Source of the DNA: Macrotis lagotis
Taxonomy: Eukaryota; Chordata; Mammalia; Peramelemorphia; Peramelidae
DNA length: 64,000 bases
Assembly: GCF_037893015.1 (NCBI RefSeq)
Contig: NC_133658.1
Span: 638,972,825-639,036,824 of the forward strand
Direction: 5' to 3'
Notes under the pieces: model-generated
What the model was told of the DNA's origin: nothing
The model's input: the letters and a program-made list of their open reading frames with translations, nothing else
The model's database searches: none
Shown: in pieces, positions 23,475-33,266 of the stretch
Layout of the letters: each line of letters begins with the position of its first letter
How positions within the stretch are numbered: position 1 is the stretch's first letter
Translations under genes and position numbers: made by a program

Positions 23475-23670
23475 CCGACCCTTCAAAGTTCAGTTCAAAT
23501 AAAATACTCCCACATACAGTCTCCCTTTAACCCAACTAGCCTCTTTCTTTTCTCTATTCCTCATGTATATAGTGCCTGAATTATACAATTTATACATTAT
23601 ACAATTATACATTCAATCATATTATACCCTAATGTTTTTCAATGTATGTAAAGCTTGTGTTTCAGTGTAT
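23475..23670 (+). mobile_element. L2 LINE 3' UTR, left half split by a SINE
   Basis: 'acccttcaaagttcagttca', 'aataaaatactcccacatac' and 'tagcctctttcttttct' correspond to the L2 segment before its final 'ctccttgagggcagggac'. That segment resumes at 23972 after the SINE. Confidence 0.65.
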
Positions 23671-23961
23671 GTTGTTATTGTTTGTTCTTCATTCTTGAAG
23701 ATGACCTTGACATCAGGGATGTGATGCCATGATAAGCACATGAATTATGTTTGAGTGAGGGCGTGCTAAGTCACCAGGCTTACTTTCTCCTCCAGAATCA
23801 TCTGGTCCAGTGGTCAAATATGAATCAAGATGACTGGAGATGACCCTGGATATGAGGAAGTAAAGATTAAGTGACTTGCCCAAAGTCACACAACTAGTAA
23901 GTGGCAGTATATGAGACTGGATTTGAACACCCATCCTCCTGACTCCAAGACCACTGTACTA
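23671..23961 (-). mobile_element. marsupial SINE ('atgacatcagggaggtgatgcc' type)
   Basis: Plus-strand landmarks of the complement: 'ttcattcttgaagatgacct', 'gacatcagggatgtgatgcc', 'atgataagcacatgaattat', 'gtgctaagtcaccaggctta', 'agaatcatctggtccagtgg', 'gactggagatgaccctggat', then the tRNA-type core and head. It is flanked by 'ttcagtgtat' (23661-23670) and 'tccagtgtat' (23962-23971), a 10-bp target-site duplication with one mismatch, and it sits inside an L2. Confidence 0.85.
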
Positions 23962-23971
23962 TCCAGTGTAT

Positions 23972-24100
23972 ATAAATCCTTTGAGGGCAAATATATCTTA
24001 TTCTTGTTTATTGGGACCCCATAGCACCTAACACAGTTCTGGTCACATAATAGGTGCTCACTTATGCATTTTGGACTGACTGGCTCAATAAAGGATTGAT
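23972..24100 (+). mobile_element. L2 LINE 3' end, right half
   Basis: 'aatcctttgagggcaaatat', 'gggaccccatagcacctaac', 'acagttctggtcacataata' and 'ggtgctcacttatgca' complete the L2 begun at 23475. Confidence 0.75.
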
Positions 24101-24264
24101 TCTCAAGTTAGAATGGTTTGCCTGTGTATCTAATAGCATGTTAAGGAGTATGGATGAGCATTCTTCAGATACTATTCTCTGGCACACTCTGGTCTCATGA
24201 AAATAGTGTTCTGATGGGAGGAAGATGATTGGACCAAAGAGAGAAAAGATAAAGGATTCAGAAC

Positions 24265-24345
24265 AGGAACACTTCTTAGAATTTGTTTACCTAATTCAAA
24301 ACCCACATTTTATAGATCAGAAGACTGAAACTAAAAATGGTAAAT
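24265..24345 (-). mobile_element. MIR-like fragment
   Basis: 'cccacattttatagatcaga' and 'agactgaaactaaaaatgg' are a short complement MIR core. Confidence 0.45.
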
Positions 24346-24419
24346 GAAATCTGCTTGCTTTGTTTTTGGTCATGGGAATTAAACCTCTAAAACCAATATA
24401 TAATCCCTCTAAACCTCCC

Positions 24420-24590
24420 TAGAAGCAGTGACAGGAGCACTTGACTTACATGGAAATACCTAGAGTCAACTGCTACTGATTCTACCAATTGCTTGTATGA
24501 GTCAGGGAAAGTTACTTTTCTTCCCTAGTCCTTGATTTTCTCATCTATAAAGTGAAATTATTGGGCCCATTAAAACTATATTATTCTATT
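24420..24590 (+). mobile_element. MIR-family SINE
   Basis: 'gagcacttgacttacatgga', 'gtatgagtcagggaaagtta', 'cttgattttctcatctataa' and 'agtgaaattattgggcccat'. Directly abuts the SINE at 24591. Confidence 0.6.
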
Positions 24591-24906
24591 CTGTCGTTCA
24601 TTCCTTATGAGTCCATGTATCATACTGTCCATGGAGTTTTCTTGGCAAAGATACTGGAATGGCTTGCCATTTTCCTCTCCATTGAATTAAAGCAAACAGA
24701 GGCTAAGTGACTTGCCTAGTAAAGTCTGAGGCCATTTTGAACTTGTGTCTGCCTGACTCCAGTCCTAACACTCTATCCTTAAACAAATGGAGGTTAAGTA
24801 ACTCGTCCAACATCACATAGCTAATAAATGTCTAAGACTGGATTTGCAATCAGGTCTTCCTGACTTCCAGTCCAGAGCTCCATCCACTGAGCCACCTAGT
24901 TATCCC
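24591..24906 (-). mobile_element. marsupial tRNA-type SINE with RTE-like tail, plus a partial second copy
   Basis: Read on the plus strand it begins with the complement of the tail ('ttccttatgagtccatgtat'), then 'gagttttcttggcaaagata', 'ctggaatggcttgccatttt' and the core to about 24780. A second partial core/head follows at 24782-24906 ('ctaataaatgtctaagactg', 'ccatccactgagccacctag'). The core is therefore present twice, from a tandem duplication or two insertions. Confidence 0.75.
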
Positions 24907-25027
24907 TCTATTATTCTGTACTTTACTGTTAATCAGAATTAACATTCACCTCTAGGCCCTGTTGTCCTGTCTATTGGAAAAATCAAAACTTAAAAATTAT
25001 GTTGCTTAAGAATATTATAATTCTCAT

Positions 25028-25135
25028 TCTATTAAGCCTTCTCTGATCTCCCAAGTGACCCCTCTCTCATAGTACTTTGTTTCTCTTGTAGACTATTACA
25101 TACTACTTTACATTTTTATATATATTTGTGAATAT
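25028..25135 (+). mobile_element. L2 LINE 3' UTR fragment
   Basis: 'taagccttctctgatctccc' and 'tactactttacatttttata' are L2 landmarks. A possible continuation lies at 25876. Confidence 0.55.
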
Positions 25136-25875
25136 AATGGACATGACCAAGGGGAAAGGTTAGAGGGCTTCATTTTCCATGGAGCTTGTGGTCCAGAGAA
25201 CATTGCCTTGAGAGAAATATCTTGAATTATATTTCCCAGAAAACTGCATGTCTGATTGCAGAGCTATGACATCACCAGGTAAAAAGTCTGATTGCCAGCA
25301 AGCTCTGTAGAAGGCTAGAGCTTTATAGGGTGCAGTCTTAGAGAGAAAAGAGAAGAGAAACTGCTACAATTGAAAAGGAATGAAAAGAAGACCAAGTCCT
25401 ACTGTTGGCTGAGGAGTCAAGCCAAGAAACTTCAACAAATTCTCTTCTTATCTCAATGAACCATGTTGATTGGAGACAGGAAAATGACTGAAATTAATGA
25501 TGGACAGTTTCTCCAATCTTTATATTTTCATGAAGGAATTTTCCTTTCTCCCATCTGCATAGTCCTTGGTTTCCTCATCTATAAATTGAAATTATTTATT
25601 TAAAGCTCTATTATTCTATGCTGTTGTTTAGTCATATACCCTTTTGTATATGAGACAGAGAATGACTATTTCTTCCTTGTTATTTATATATCTTTCATGT
25701 TTTAGGCACTGGATTATGCATGCCTGGTAATATAGTATACAGTATGGAACCAGATGAAGGGATTTGTATAATCAACTCCTCAGAATAACACACTAAACAT
25801 GGGAAAAGCAACAAGAGTTTGGTTCTAGAAACAGAGTTCTACAGTACTTCAGGGTCCCTGGGGGTCCTTATTTTC
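25136..25875. other. unclassified insertion-like block between two L2 parts
   Basis: About 740 bp separate L2 segments of the same orientation. The block has no coding potential. It holds 'gctttatagggtgcag' near 25320 (a TATA-like string) and, at 25555-25625, a MIR scrap resembling 24530-24600. An old LTR or other element is possible, but no family was recognised. Confidence 0.3.
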
Positions 25876-25995
25876 TCTGGCTAGATTATAAAGTCCTTGA
25901 GAAAAGCAATTATGTCTTATTTATTATTGTATCCCCATACATTGCCTTGCAAATAGTATCTATTCAAAAATGTTTGTTTAAAATTATTGAATAGC
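25876..25995 (+). mobile_element. L2 LINE 3' end
   Basis: 'gattataaagtccttgagaa', 'tattattgtatccccataca', 'ttgccttgcaaatagtatct' and 'attcaaaaatgtttgttta' follow the L2 terminus. Confidence 0.7.
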
Positions 25996-26082
25996 AACAA
26001 TCAGAATAATGTCAATAATTCAAGGTTTCCTTAAAACTTTGTCTAAGTCTAATGGTCTAATCAGACAAAGGAGGAAAAAAGG

Positions 26083-26205
26083 AAACAAGCATTTATTAAG
26101 GGGCTAAAATGTTCTAGCCCCTGTACTAAGTACATTACAAATATTATCTTATTTGTTCCTCATTACAACCCAGAGAGGTGGGGGCTATTATTTTCCCATT
26201 TTATG
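26083..26205 (-). mobile_element. MIR-family SINE, 3' half
   Basis: 'caagcatttattaaggggct', 'gtactaagtacattacaaat', 'attatcttatttgttcctca' and 'ttacaacccagagaggtggg' are the complement of the MIR 3' half. Confidence 0.8.
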
Positions 26206-27587
26206 TCAAACCGACCATACCAATCCAGAAGACTGGTTTAAGACAGAATTTCACCTAGTAAAGACACAGCTAAGAGAAGGAAGTGATGGAGAAGGAAATT
26301 TGGGACTCTCTGATAATGATAGAGGAGAGGTGAAGAGAAGGAAAGGAGCATCAAAGGTACTCATTTACATTCAATCAAGACAATATTAAGGTAGTAATAA
26401 TCTTCCTCTCCCTAGTCCTATACACCTTCTAAAGTCACATGTTCTCATTTTATGCAATTTCTTTCACAGTCTTCATATGCCTTCAAGACTGTTCTTGATT
26501 CCTTTTAACTGTATTCTTGGTTAATGTTAGAAGGGGAGGGGAAATATAATGTAAATTTCCCATGCTCTGAACCTTTTCCACTTGTAGATAATAAACTTTA
26601 GGGGGTAGAGAATGTATAGTAGAAGGTTTTTATCTATTACAAGTCCACTTTGAGAACTAAACACTGAACTAAGAAAGTAGAATTGTGATGGGCAAAGGAA
26701 TTAAGAATGTCAGTAAGCTTTTGCTGACAGCCTATGATATAAAATTAAGAAAAACTGGTAGAGCAGACACATTCAGTACTGTGCTAGGACCTTAACTTAA
26801 TTACACTCCAAGTCAGATTTACTAGCATTGCTCAGATTTTCCAATAGCCAGTTCTCCTACTGCCATTAGTAGGATAAATACAATATGTCACAGGCATACC
26901 ATTACTCCTGTCATTTTGGATAATATCATTAATGCATTTATAACCAACACCCACCATAAAATGGGGAAATCCTTTTTATCTTCATCACCCTGATCACTAT
27001 TTATAGTATCTCCTCTATGGTTTTTTTACTACTAGACCTTTGGAATTGAAGAGAAACACACCAACCAACCAACCAAGTGATTGATTCTGTGAGTTGCACA
27101 GTTTTGTTTAGTATAGTGAGGGGTATGCTATGCAAGGCAGCTTTCTCACTTGCCTTTATCAGAATTGTTCCACCCCATGGACTGATTGATAGGAAACAGG
27201 ACTATTGGAGATGGTATGGCTAAGTGCAGGTGTCTCATGGTCTTAAATTGGTTTCACTTTTTCCTGTATTAGGGAAGCATCACGGGGCATCATCAATGCC
27301 AGGCAAGCACCAGCATGTGACAACTGGTGACAAAATTCGACAATTTGGTACATCCTCACCTGTCTCTCAATGGAGTAATTGTCAGTTTGAACTTTCCTCT
27401 CAGACTTTCTTTTACAGGGTTTCAAAAGAGTCCTGTATTGCTAATTTTTGTCACTTCCTCCCCAGATCAGGAATGGTAATCTGTGCACCTGCTGCCTTCT
27501 TTGGATATGTAGCTCTTTCTCAGGCTCCTTCTTCTGTGCCTTAAAATATAATTTTGTCTAATATTGGATACATATGATGACAAGTGT
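26206..27587. other. unassigned intergenic sequence
   Basis: About 1.4 kb without recognised repeats. A 106-codon plus frame (27224-27544) is the longest open frame here that is not low-complexity. It matches no family I know, has a Ser/Gln/His-rich composition without domain features, and has no visible splice or promoter context, so it is not called. Confidence 0.4.
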
Positions 27588-27718
27588 CTCATACTATACC
27601 CTCTTTGAGGGAGGAGTTTGTTTTCTCATCTGTTCTATGTCTCTTCTTGTACCTAACACAATAGCCTTTAATATCAAATACTTAATAAATGTTTATTCAA
27701 TTGAATGAAATTGAATCA
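27588..27718 (+). mobile_element. L2 LINE 3' end
   Basis: 'ctctttgagggaggagtttg', 'tctcttcttgtacctaacac', 'aatagcctttaatatcaaat' and 'acttaataaatgtttattca', ending in 'attgaatgaaattgaat'. Confidence 0.75.
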
Positions 27719-27853
27719 TGCCAGTGCAATTCCCAAATAAAACCCAAGTACTTTTTAATACCTGTTACTTTGCTGAATCTATTAAACAAATGATAATTGT
27801 CCCCTAGGTTTCTACAATCTAAGTAGGGTCACAGTCTAAAGAAATTTTTTTTT

Positions 27854-27869
27854 AAAGAATCATTGAATT
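27854..27869 (+). repeat. target-site duplication, left copy
   Basis: The 16-mer 'aaagaatcattgaatt' is repeated exactly at 28022-28037 and brackets the SINE between them. Confidence 0.95.
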
Positions 27870-28021
27870 TATGGGGCGGCCAAGTGGCACAGTGGATGAG
27901 CACTGGTCCTGGAGTCAGGAGTACCTGAGTTCAAATCCGGCCTCAGTCACTTAATAATTACCTAGCTGTGTGGCCTTGGGCAAGCCACTTAACCCCAATG
28001 CCTTGCAAAAAAACCTAAAAA
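27870..28021 (+). mobile_element. tRNA-derived WSINE/WALLSI-type SINE, young
   Basis: Full-length copy: head 'ggggcggccaagtggcacag', A-box region 'tggatgagcactggtcctgg', B box 'gagttcaaatccggc', body 'cacttaataattacctagct', 'tggccttgggcaagccactt' and 'cttgcaaaaaaacctaaa'. Perfect 16-bp direct repeats flank it, as expected for L1-mediated insertion. It would be transcribed by RNA polymerase III if active. Little decay of the boxes and a perfect duplication suggest a recent insertion. Confidence 0.95.
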
Positions 28022-28037
28022 AAAGAATCATTGAATT
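28022..28037 (+). repeat. target-site duplication, right copy
   Basis: Exact match to the 16-mer at 27854-27869. Confidence 0.95.
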
Positions 28038-28077
28038 CTAGAAGAATTAAGAAACAATAAAGATTATCTTATAAAAA

Positions 28078-28216
28078 AAAAAAACCTCTCCATTTCAAAG
28101 ATGAGGAAACTGAACTCCAGATGGATTAAGTTACCTGTCCAAAGTCATACAGCTTATTAATGGCAGAGTCAAGATGAGAGCCCCTGGAACTGCTCCAGAG
28201 TTCTTTCCACTATACA
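28078..28216 (-). mobile_element. MIR-family SINE
   Basis: 'catttcaaagatgaggaaac', 'taagttacctgtccaaagtc', 'atacagcttattaatggcag' and 'tctttccactatac'. Confidence 0.8.
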
Positions 28217-28764
28217 ATTTTTGCTTCCCCATGGATTCATTTTAATATCATCACAAATTAAAGAAGTAAGAGGGAAGAATTACCAGGTCATTTGCATTTG
28301 TCACACAATTTCAGAAAAGATAAAATAATAAATACTTGAATATAATTTCCTTTAAGTTATTGAAAGGTTTGTATATTTCACACTTTAATAGCATTTTTAT
28401 CACTCCCATCATCGTTATTAATATTTGTTGAACACGGTAATGGCATAGAATTCTTAACAGGGCTTTTGGAAAGTGGTGAAGAAGCAATCCCTTAATAAAT
28501 TTTCCATTTAGGAAAAGGTGAGGCAGAAATATATGCAAATTAATCATTGAAATGGTGTCCATAAGAATGATTTCCAAGGAAGGTGGTATGTTAAGGAAAC
28601 TTTTTTTTAATTCAACCAAGCACAGATTTATAGAGAAGGTAGTCTGTGCTCTGAAGAAGAAAGAGAGGGCAATGAAATGATCTATATGTGGAAAATGGTC
28701 TTATTTTTCAAAAGGGCATTATTTATCAATAGGGTTGGAAAAGAAGTGGGCATAAAAATAGTCT
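28217..28764. other. unassigned intergenic sequence
   Basis: The minus frame at 28311-28619 (102 codons) is AT-driven, rich in Ile, Leu and Lys, and without a recognised domain. Not called. Confidence 0.4.
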
Positions 28765-28935
28765 TGAAAAGAAAACTGTATTGAAGCTTAGTTCCAACTC
28801 TGTCACTAAATAGCTTTTACTAGGGCAATTCACTTAACCATTATGGACCTCAATTTTCTCAAGTAGAAAGTGATGGAAATGGACTCAATAATCTCAAAAG
28901 ACCCTTCTAGTCCTAAATGCTATTTTCCTATGAAC
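28765..28935 (+). mobile_element. MIR-like SINE with 'cttctagtcctaaatgctat' end
   Basis: 'cttagttccaactctgtcac', 'gcaattcacttaaccattat' and 'ctcaattttctcaagtagaa', ending in 'gacccttctagtcctaaatg', a marsupial MIR-like 3' end. Confidence 0.7.
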
Positions 28936-28984
28936 AGGAGATAAAAATATAGCAACTCGACCTTTATATATGGCTTAATCAGGC

Positions 28985-29088
28985 TAGCAAGAAATATTTA
29001 TGAAGTACCTACTATGTGTCAGGCACTGGAGATACAAAGAAAAAAGTGAAAAGTCTTCCCTCAAAGAGTTCTAACAGGGAAGACAGTG
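28985..29088 (-). mobile_element. L2 LINE 3' end
   Basis: 'tacctactatgtgtcaggca', 'ctggagatacaaagaaaaaa' and 'ttccctcaaagagttctaac'. Confidence 0.8.
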
Positions 29089-29194
29089 GCACTAGCAGGC
29101 ATCAAAAGGATCTGCCCTCACAACCCTGGCAGTGAGGTGATGTGTGAGTATGATCTTCATTTTATTCTGCTCAGAAATTGAGTTGCACTCAGAA

Positions 29195-29325
29195 AAATCT
29201 CTGCTAAATCCCATCTATTGCATATTATTTGTGGGACTTTGAGTCAGTTCCTTAAACATTCTTTGCCCTTTCTCATCTGTGAAACAGAGACAAAAATACT
29301 CACCCTAGTGATCTCGCAAGACTTA
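29195..29325 (+). mobile_element. MIR-family SINE, 3' part
   Basis: 'gactttgagtcagttcctta', 'ctttctcatctgtgaaacag' and 'ctcaccctagtgatctcgca'. Confidence 0.6.
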
Positions 29326-30101
29326 ACATTCATTAGTTGAGCATTTGTTACTACAGTCTGTACTCAGAAGGCTAGAGCAGAAGTAATATTTTTTGTAGAA
29401 TGATTGACATTATAGGGAATGATCAGATATTTATTTATAGGATTCCTAATATCTGAACACTTAACTAATACTAATTAACCAGTGACTGCTTTGGGAGGTA
29501 CAATTGCAATATAGAAAATTTATTTTTTAATAAGTTTCAGAGTGTTTAGTTAAAAACAAAGTCGATGCTAATGTTCACACTATTTGGCATTATTTTGCAT
29601 ATCCTACTTCAGGGATCATAACTTAAAATTTATAAAATCAAATGAAATCAAATTTGATAGAAATTGCATTCTAACCCAATATAAAATAAATATGTAACTT
29701 AGTTTAATCTTGTGCCAAATTGAGAAATGAATATCTACAATTTCAGGACAAGTTGAGGATGAAGAACGAGAGGCAAAAATATGAAACAGGTAGAAGTTAG
29801 TCTTGGCACCTTCAACCCACCTTCTCTTTACAATACTTATCTAACTTGCTGGCACCACATCTCATTCACCATCCTATGCTCAGTTCCCAAAGGTCCTAGC
29901 TCTCAGCTCAATTAATTCAATGAATCCTCTCTTCTGCCATAGCCCTTAGGCATTAATGGATAATTCCCTCTCAGAGGTATTTACATTTTAATATAAAAGT
30001 CTGGAAAATTAAGATCCCTCTAGCATCCCAAAAGAATTAACCTTTAAAAGAAGAATTCCTGACATCTAAGTTGTATTTTGAGGCAAATAGAAAGCAAGAT
30101 T
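29326..30101. other. unassigned intergenic sequence
   Basis: AT-rich. Contains an octamer-like 'attttgcatat' near 29592 and several TAAT cores. 29820-30000 may hold an old L2 scrap. No firm call. Confidence 0.4.
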
Positions 30102-30235
30102 TCTTGGGACTAGAAAGCAAACCTAAGAATCAGAAAGACCCAGATTCTGGTCCTGCCTCTGAGAGATATTCAATTATATGACAATGGGAAAGTCAAAACT
30201 TCTCTGTAGGTCAGGCACCTCTCTAAAACTATAAT
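30102..30235 (+). mobile_element. MIR-family SINE
   Basis: 'cagattctggtcctgcctct', 'tgacaatgggaaagtcaaaa' and 'cttctctgtaggtcaggcac'. Confidence 0.6.
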
Positions 30236-30237
30236 TT

Positions 30238-30412
30238 TTATTTTTTAATTGATATTTTATTTTATTTTTCCAATTACATGTTATGAAAGTTTTTCAACAT
30301 TCATCTACATGCATATGTATGTTTTAAAGGTGCATAATTTCCTTCCATCTTCCCTTCCCACCCCCTTCTCTCAGCAACAGTCAGGTGGATATTGTATATA
30401 CACATTTGTATA
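30238..30412 (-). mobile_element. L1 LINE 3' end
   Basis: 'attgatattttattttattt', 'ttccaattacatgttatgaa' and 'agtttttcaacattcatcta', closely matching the 3' end of the L1 at 11812. About 175 bp, severely 5' truncated. Confidence 0.85.
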
Positions 30413-30639
30413 AAACTATATAAATGTTAGAGTTACTCTGCAAAAGTGGAGGAAATTTACATATTCCCAAACTGGATAAAGTCTCAGGTCTAGATCCCTT
30501 TCCCCCCACCTCCCTCCAATATGAGTGAGAAACTCTGCCCAAAAACTTGCAAATTATTTGGCAATCCACAGGTTCTACTCCAGCTCTGGCAAGAAGATCT
30601 TTCCTACTCTCCAGTCTAGCTGGAAGAATGAACTTTGAA
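30413..30639. other. unassigned spacer
   Basis: No feature recognised; contains a C-rich run at 30500-30510. Confidence 0.35.
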
Positions 30640-30820
30640 CATTGGATCTAAGTAAGAAGATTTGAGTTCAAATCTTGACTGAGTCACTGAGTACTTTGGT
30701 GACCTTGAAAAATCATTTTAACCTTCTGAACTTCAGTTTCCTCCATTTATTCAGTTTATACAATGAGTTAAATTAAGTGATCTAATTCTTTTCCAACTCT
30801 AAAATTCAATGATGCTACTC
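30640..30820 (+). mobile_element. MIR-family SINE
   Basis: 'gatttgagttcaaatcttga', 'tttggtgaccttgaaaaatc', 'acttcagtttcctccattta' and 'ttccaactctaaaattcaat'. Confidence 0.75.
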
Positions 30821-31954
30821 TTCTTTCCCTGGTCTCTTTTCCCAATATCAGATGGAATTCCCAAAAAGTTTCTCACAAGATTTGTATTTTCAATCCCTGA
30901 ACCTGCCCCTTTGCCCTGAAAATGGAGATCACTGAAGAACTCCTAAAAATGAAATCAATCCCATGTTATTCTGGAGAGTAACTCCCAGTTTGCTCACAAA
31001 AAGCAAGAAATGATGCATATCTGGGTCATTCTATGGGAGTAAAAGAGAGCTTCAAGAGGGCTTGATAATCATACCAGAATACCAAGATTAGGGTCAAGGG
31101 CAAGGTTCATGTCTTGCTAGATCAAGGAGGGCATAGTGGGAGAAGAGATTCAGGTTGGACAGGCTGGACTACCCCAGAGCCTGAATAGATTATATCTTTG
31201 ACACAAATGGAAAAGTACGTTATCTCAGCAGTTGATTGAACTGTTGACAGAAGACAACTGGTGGTTGTTGCCATCTCTCTTTAAAAAAAAAAAACTTGCT
31301 AAGCTTGTTACTGGAAAGAGCTTTATTCCTTAGATTATTCCATATGCCCAAATATAACAGTTACCCTGGCACATTTGAACTCATGATTCAAAAAATGTAC
31401 ATGAAGTTAGATGTACTTGAGCATCTCTCATGTCACATCCTTTTCCCTCAATTCAGTTTTTAACATTTTCAGAAGACTCAAAGGACTATATTAAACAGGG
31501 CCAGAACTCAACCTTTTTCCCTTTAATTCCTCTGTCTATCCCTCTAACGTGTTCTTCATCAAAAATGCGCTAGAAAACAGTCTAGTGCGCTTAGAAGGTG
31601 TCATTTTTCAGTTTCTCACTGAAATGCAGGTTGGCAAATAGGTTAATTTTAACTTCACAGATTGCAAGGTGTGTGAATAGAACAGCTATATGGAGAACAA
31701 AATAGAGCTGAGAAGAAAGAGAGGCTTTGAACTACAGCTGGTATTATTCCAAAGGTCAAAGAGGGGACTAGAGGCCATTGCCTCCAGTTTTAAGATTATA
31801 GGAACTCACTTAGGTTGATCAGTTGAGGGGAATATGAAGAAAGAAAGGAATATCAGAGTTTCTAATTGGTCCACTGATCCAGGGCTGCACACCCTATAAC
31901 AAATGTACTGCCTTCCTGAAAGTCAAAAAGCTGATTTTTTTTTTCAGAGGAAGC
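30821..31954. other. unassigned intergenic sequence
   Basis: More complex sequence than its surroundings, with no repeat recognised. A small hairpin-capable string with two CpGs lies at 31567-31590. Confidence 0.4.
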
Positions 31955-32108
31955 AAAGAGTAGTTGAAAGAATAATCACCTAGGAGCCATCAAAACTGGA
32001 TTCTAGACCCTGGGTTGTCATTAACTGACTGGGAAACCTCCATAAAGTTGCTTAGTGCCCTAAACATTCATGTTCTTATCTGAAAAACTAAGGGATGGAA
32101 CTAGATGA
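31955..32108 (+). mobile_element. MIR-like SINE
   Basis: 'aaactggattctagaccctg', 'ggttgtcattaactgactgg', 'cttatctgaaaaactaaggg' and 'atggaactagatgagtggtg'. Confidence 0.6.
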
Positions 32109-32267
32109 GTGGTGAGACTGAACCACAAAATGGATAGAAACTAAACATGATTACTAAGTGAGAAAAGTAGTCTGGAGTCAGAGTGTGAGATTTTATTTGA
32201 TAAGGAGAAGAGTTTGTGCTTGATCCTAGAGAATCTTGAGCAAAGAAGAAGGGAATGGCCAATTTTT

Positions 32268-32445
32268 TTAGAACCTCCTATACACCAGGTGCTATGTTAA
32301 GTGCTTGATCCTCACAATAAACATGCAAAGTAGGTGCTATTGTTATCATCATTTTATAAAGAAACTGAGGCAAAAAAGATTAACTTGCCCAGGGTAATGC
32401 AGCTAGTAAATGTGTGTGGTTAGATTTGCAGGCAAAAAAGGAATA
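32268..32445 (-). mobile_element. MIR-family SINE
   Basis: 'caccaggtgctatgttaagt', 'gcttgatcctcacaataaac', 'taggtgctattgttatcatc', 'aactgaggcaaaaaagatta' and 'acttgcccagggtaatgcag'. Good length and order. Confidence 0.85.
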
Positions 32446-32725
32446 TGATCAGAACTTTAGGAATATCACATTGACAACTTTTAAGAGTATGGATTGGAGA
32501 AGAGAGACTACAAGTGGGTAACTATTACATTTGTCAATATAATTCCACAATACAGGTTCAGAATTAACCAGGTAAAGGTTATCCAGTCTTTACCCTACCT
32601 TTAATTGCCCTTTTATTATTTTCTCTATAAAGGTCATATACAAAGTTATGGTGTTACAATGGAATGATTTTGTTTTATTTTACTTAACCAGGAAACTCCC
32701 AGTATAAAAATATCTTCTGTCACTA

Positions 32726-32848
32726 TAGATCAGTTTAGGAAACTAAGAAGAAACTACCCATCAACACACAGCTACTGTGTATTGCAGGCTAGCCTAGAAC
32801 CCAGTTGTTTCTGACTCCAAAGGCCAGTCTTCTAGCCACCATGCCTTT
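32726..32848 (-). mobile_element. MIR-family SINE, 5' half
   Basis: 'aggaaactaagaagaaacta', 'cacacagctactgtgtattg' and 'agtcttctagccaccatgcc'. Confidence 0.6.
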
Positions 32849-32989
32849 CTATGGAGTGGAATATACTAGCACCTTTGAAAATAAGCATAAGGAATACAAA
32901 TAGATATGGAAAGATATAAAAATAATGAAAAGCAAAAAAGTATAAAATAAAAAACATTGAAAGCAGTAATTTTTATACATATTTAAAGT

Positions 32990-33266
32990 ATGCTGTTGTT
33001 GTTCAGTTGTTTCAGCCATGTCTGACTTTTCATGACCCATTTAGGGTTTTCTTGGCAAAAGATACTGGAATGGTTTACCATTTCCTCTTCAGCTCACTTT
33101 ACTGATCAGGAAACTGAGACAAACAGGACTAAGTGATTTGCCCAGAATCACACAGCTGGTGTGACATTAGCTGATGGCTAATTAATTGGTGTCACTAATC
33201 TAAGACTGAATTTGAACTCAGATCTTCCTAACTTCAGGTGCAATGCTCTATATCCACTGCTCACCT
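32990..33266 (-). mobile_element. marsupial tRNA-type SINE with RTE/BovB-like tail
   Basis: Plus-strand order of the complement: 'tgctgttgttgttcagttgt', 'ttcagccatgtctgactttt', 'gggttttcttggcaaaagat', 'actggaatggtttaccattt', 'ctgatcaggaaactgagaca' and 'gatttgcccagaatcacaca'. An extra 35-bp AT-rich stretch (about 33160-33200), bracketed by 'gtgacatta' and 'gtgtcacta', splits the core before 'gaatttgaactcagatcttc'. The tail is one of the clearest RTE-like ends in the window. Confidence 0.85.

Noticed and set aside
25300-25340. TATA-like string as a host promoter
   Set aside because: No CpG enrichment, initiator context or downstream exon; likely part of an old inserted element.
27224-27544. 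106-codon plus-strand frame
   Set aside because: Chance-level length, no recognised domain or splice context, and no match to a family I know.
28311-28619. 102-codon minus frame with hydrophobic stretches
   Set aside because: Composition follows AT-rich DNA; no conserved motif.
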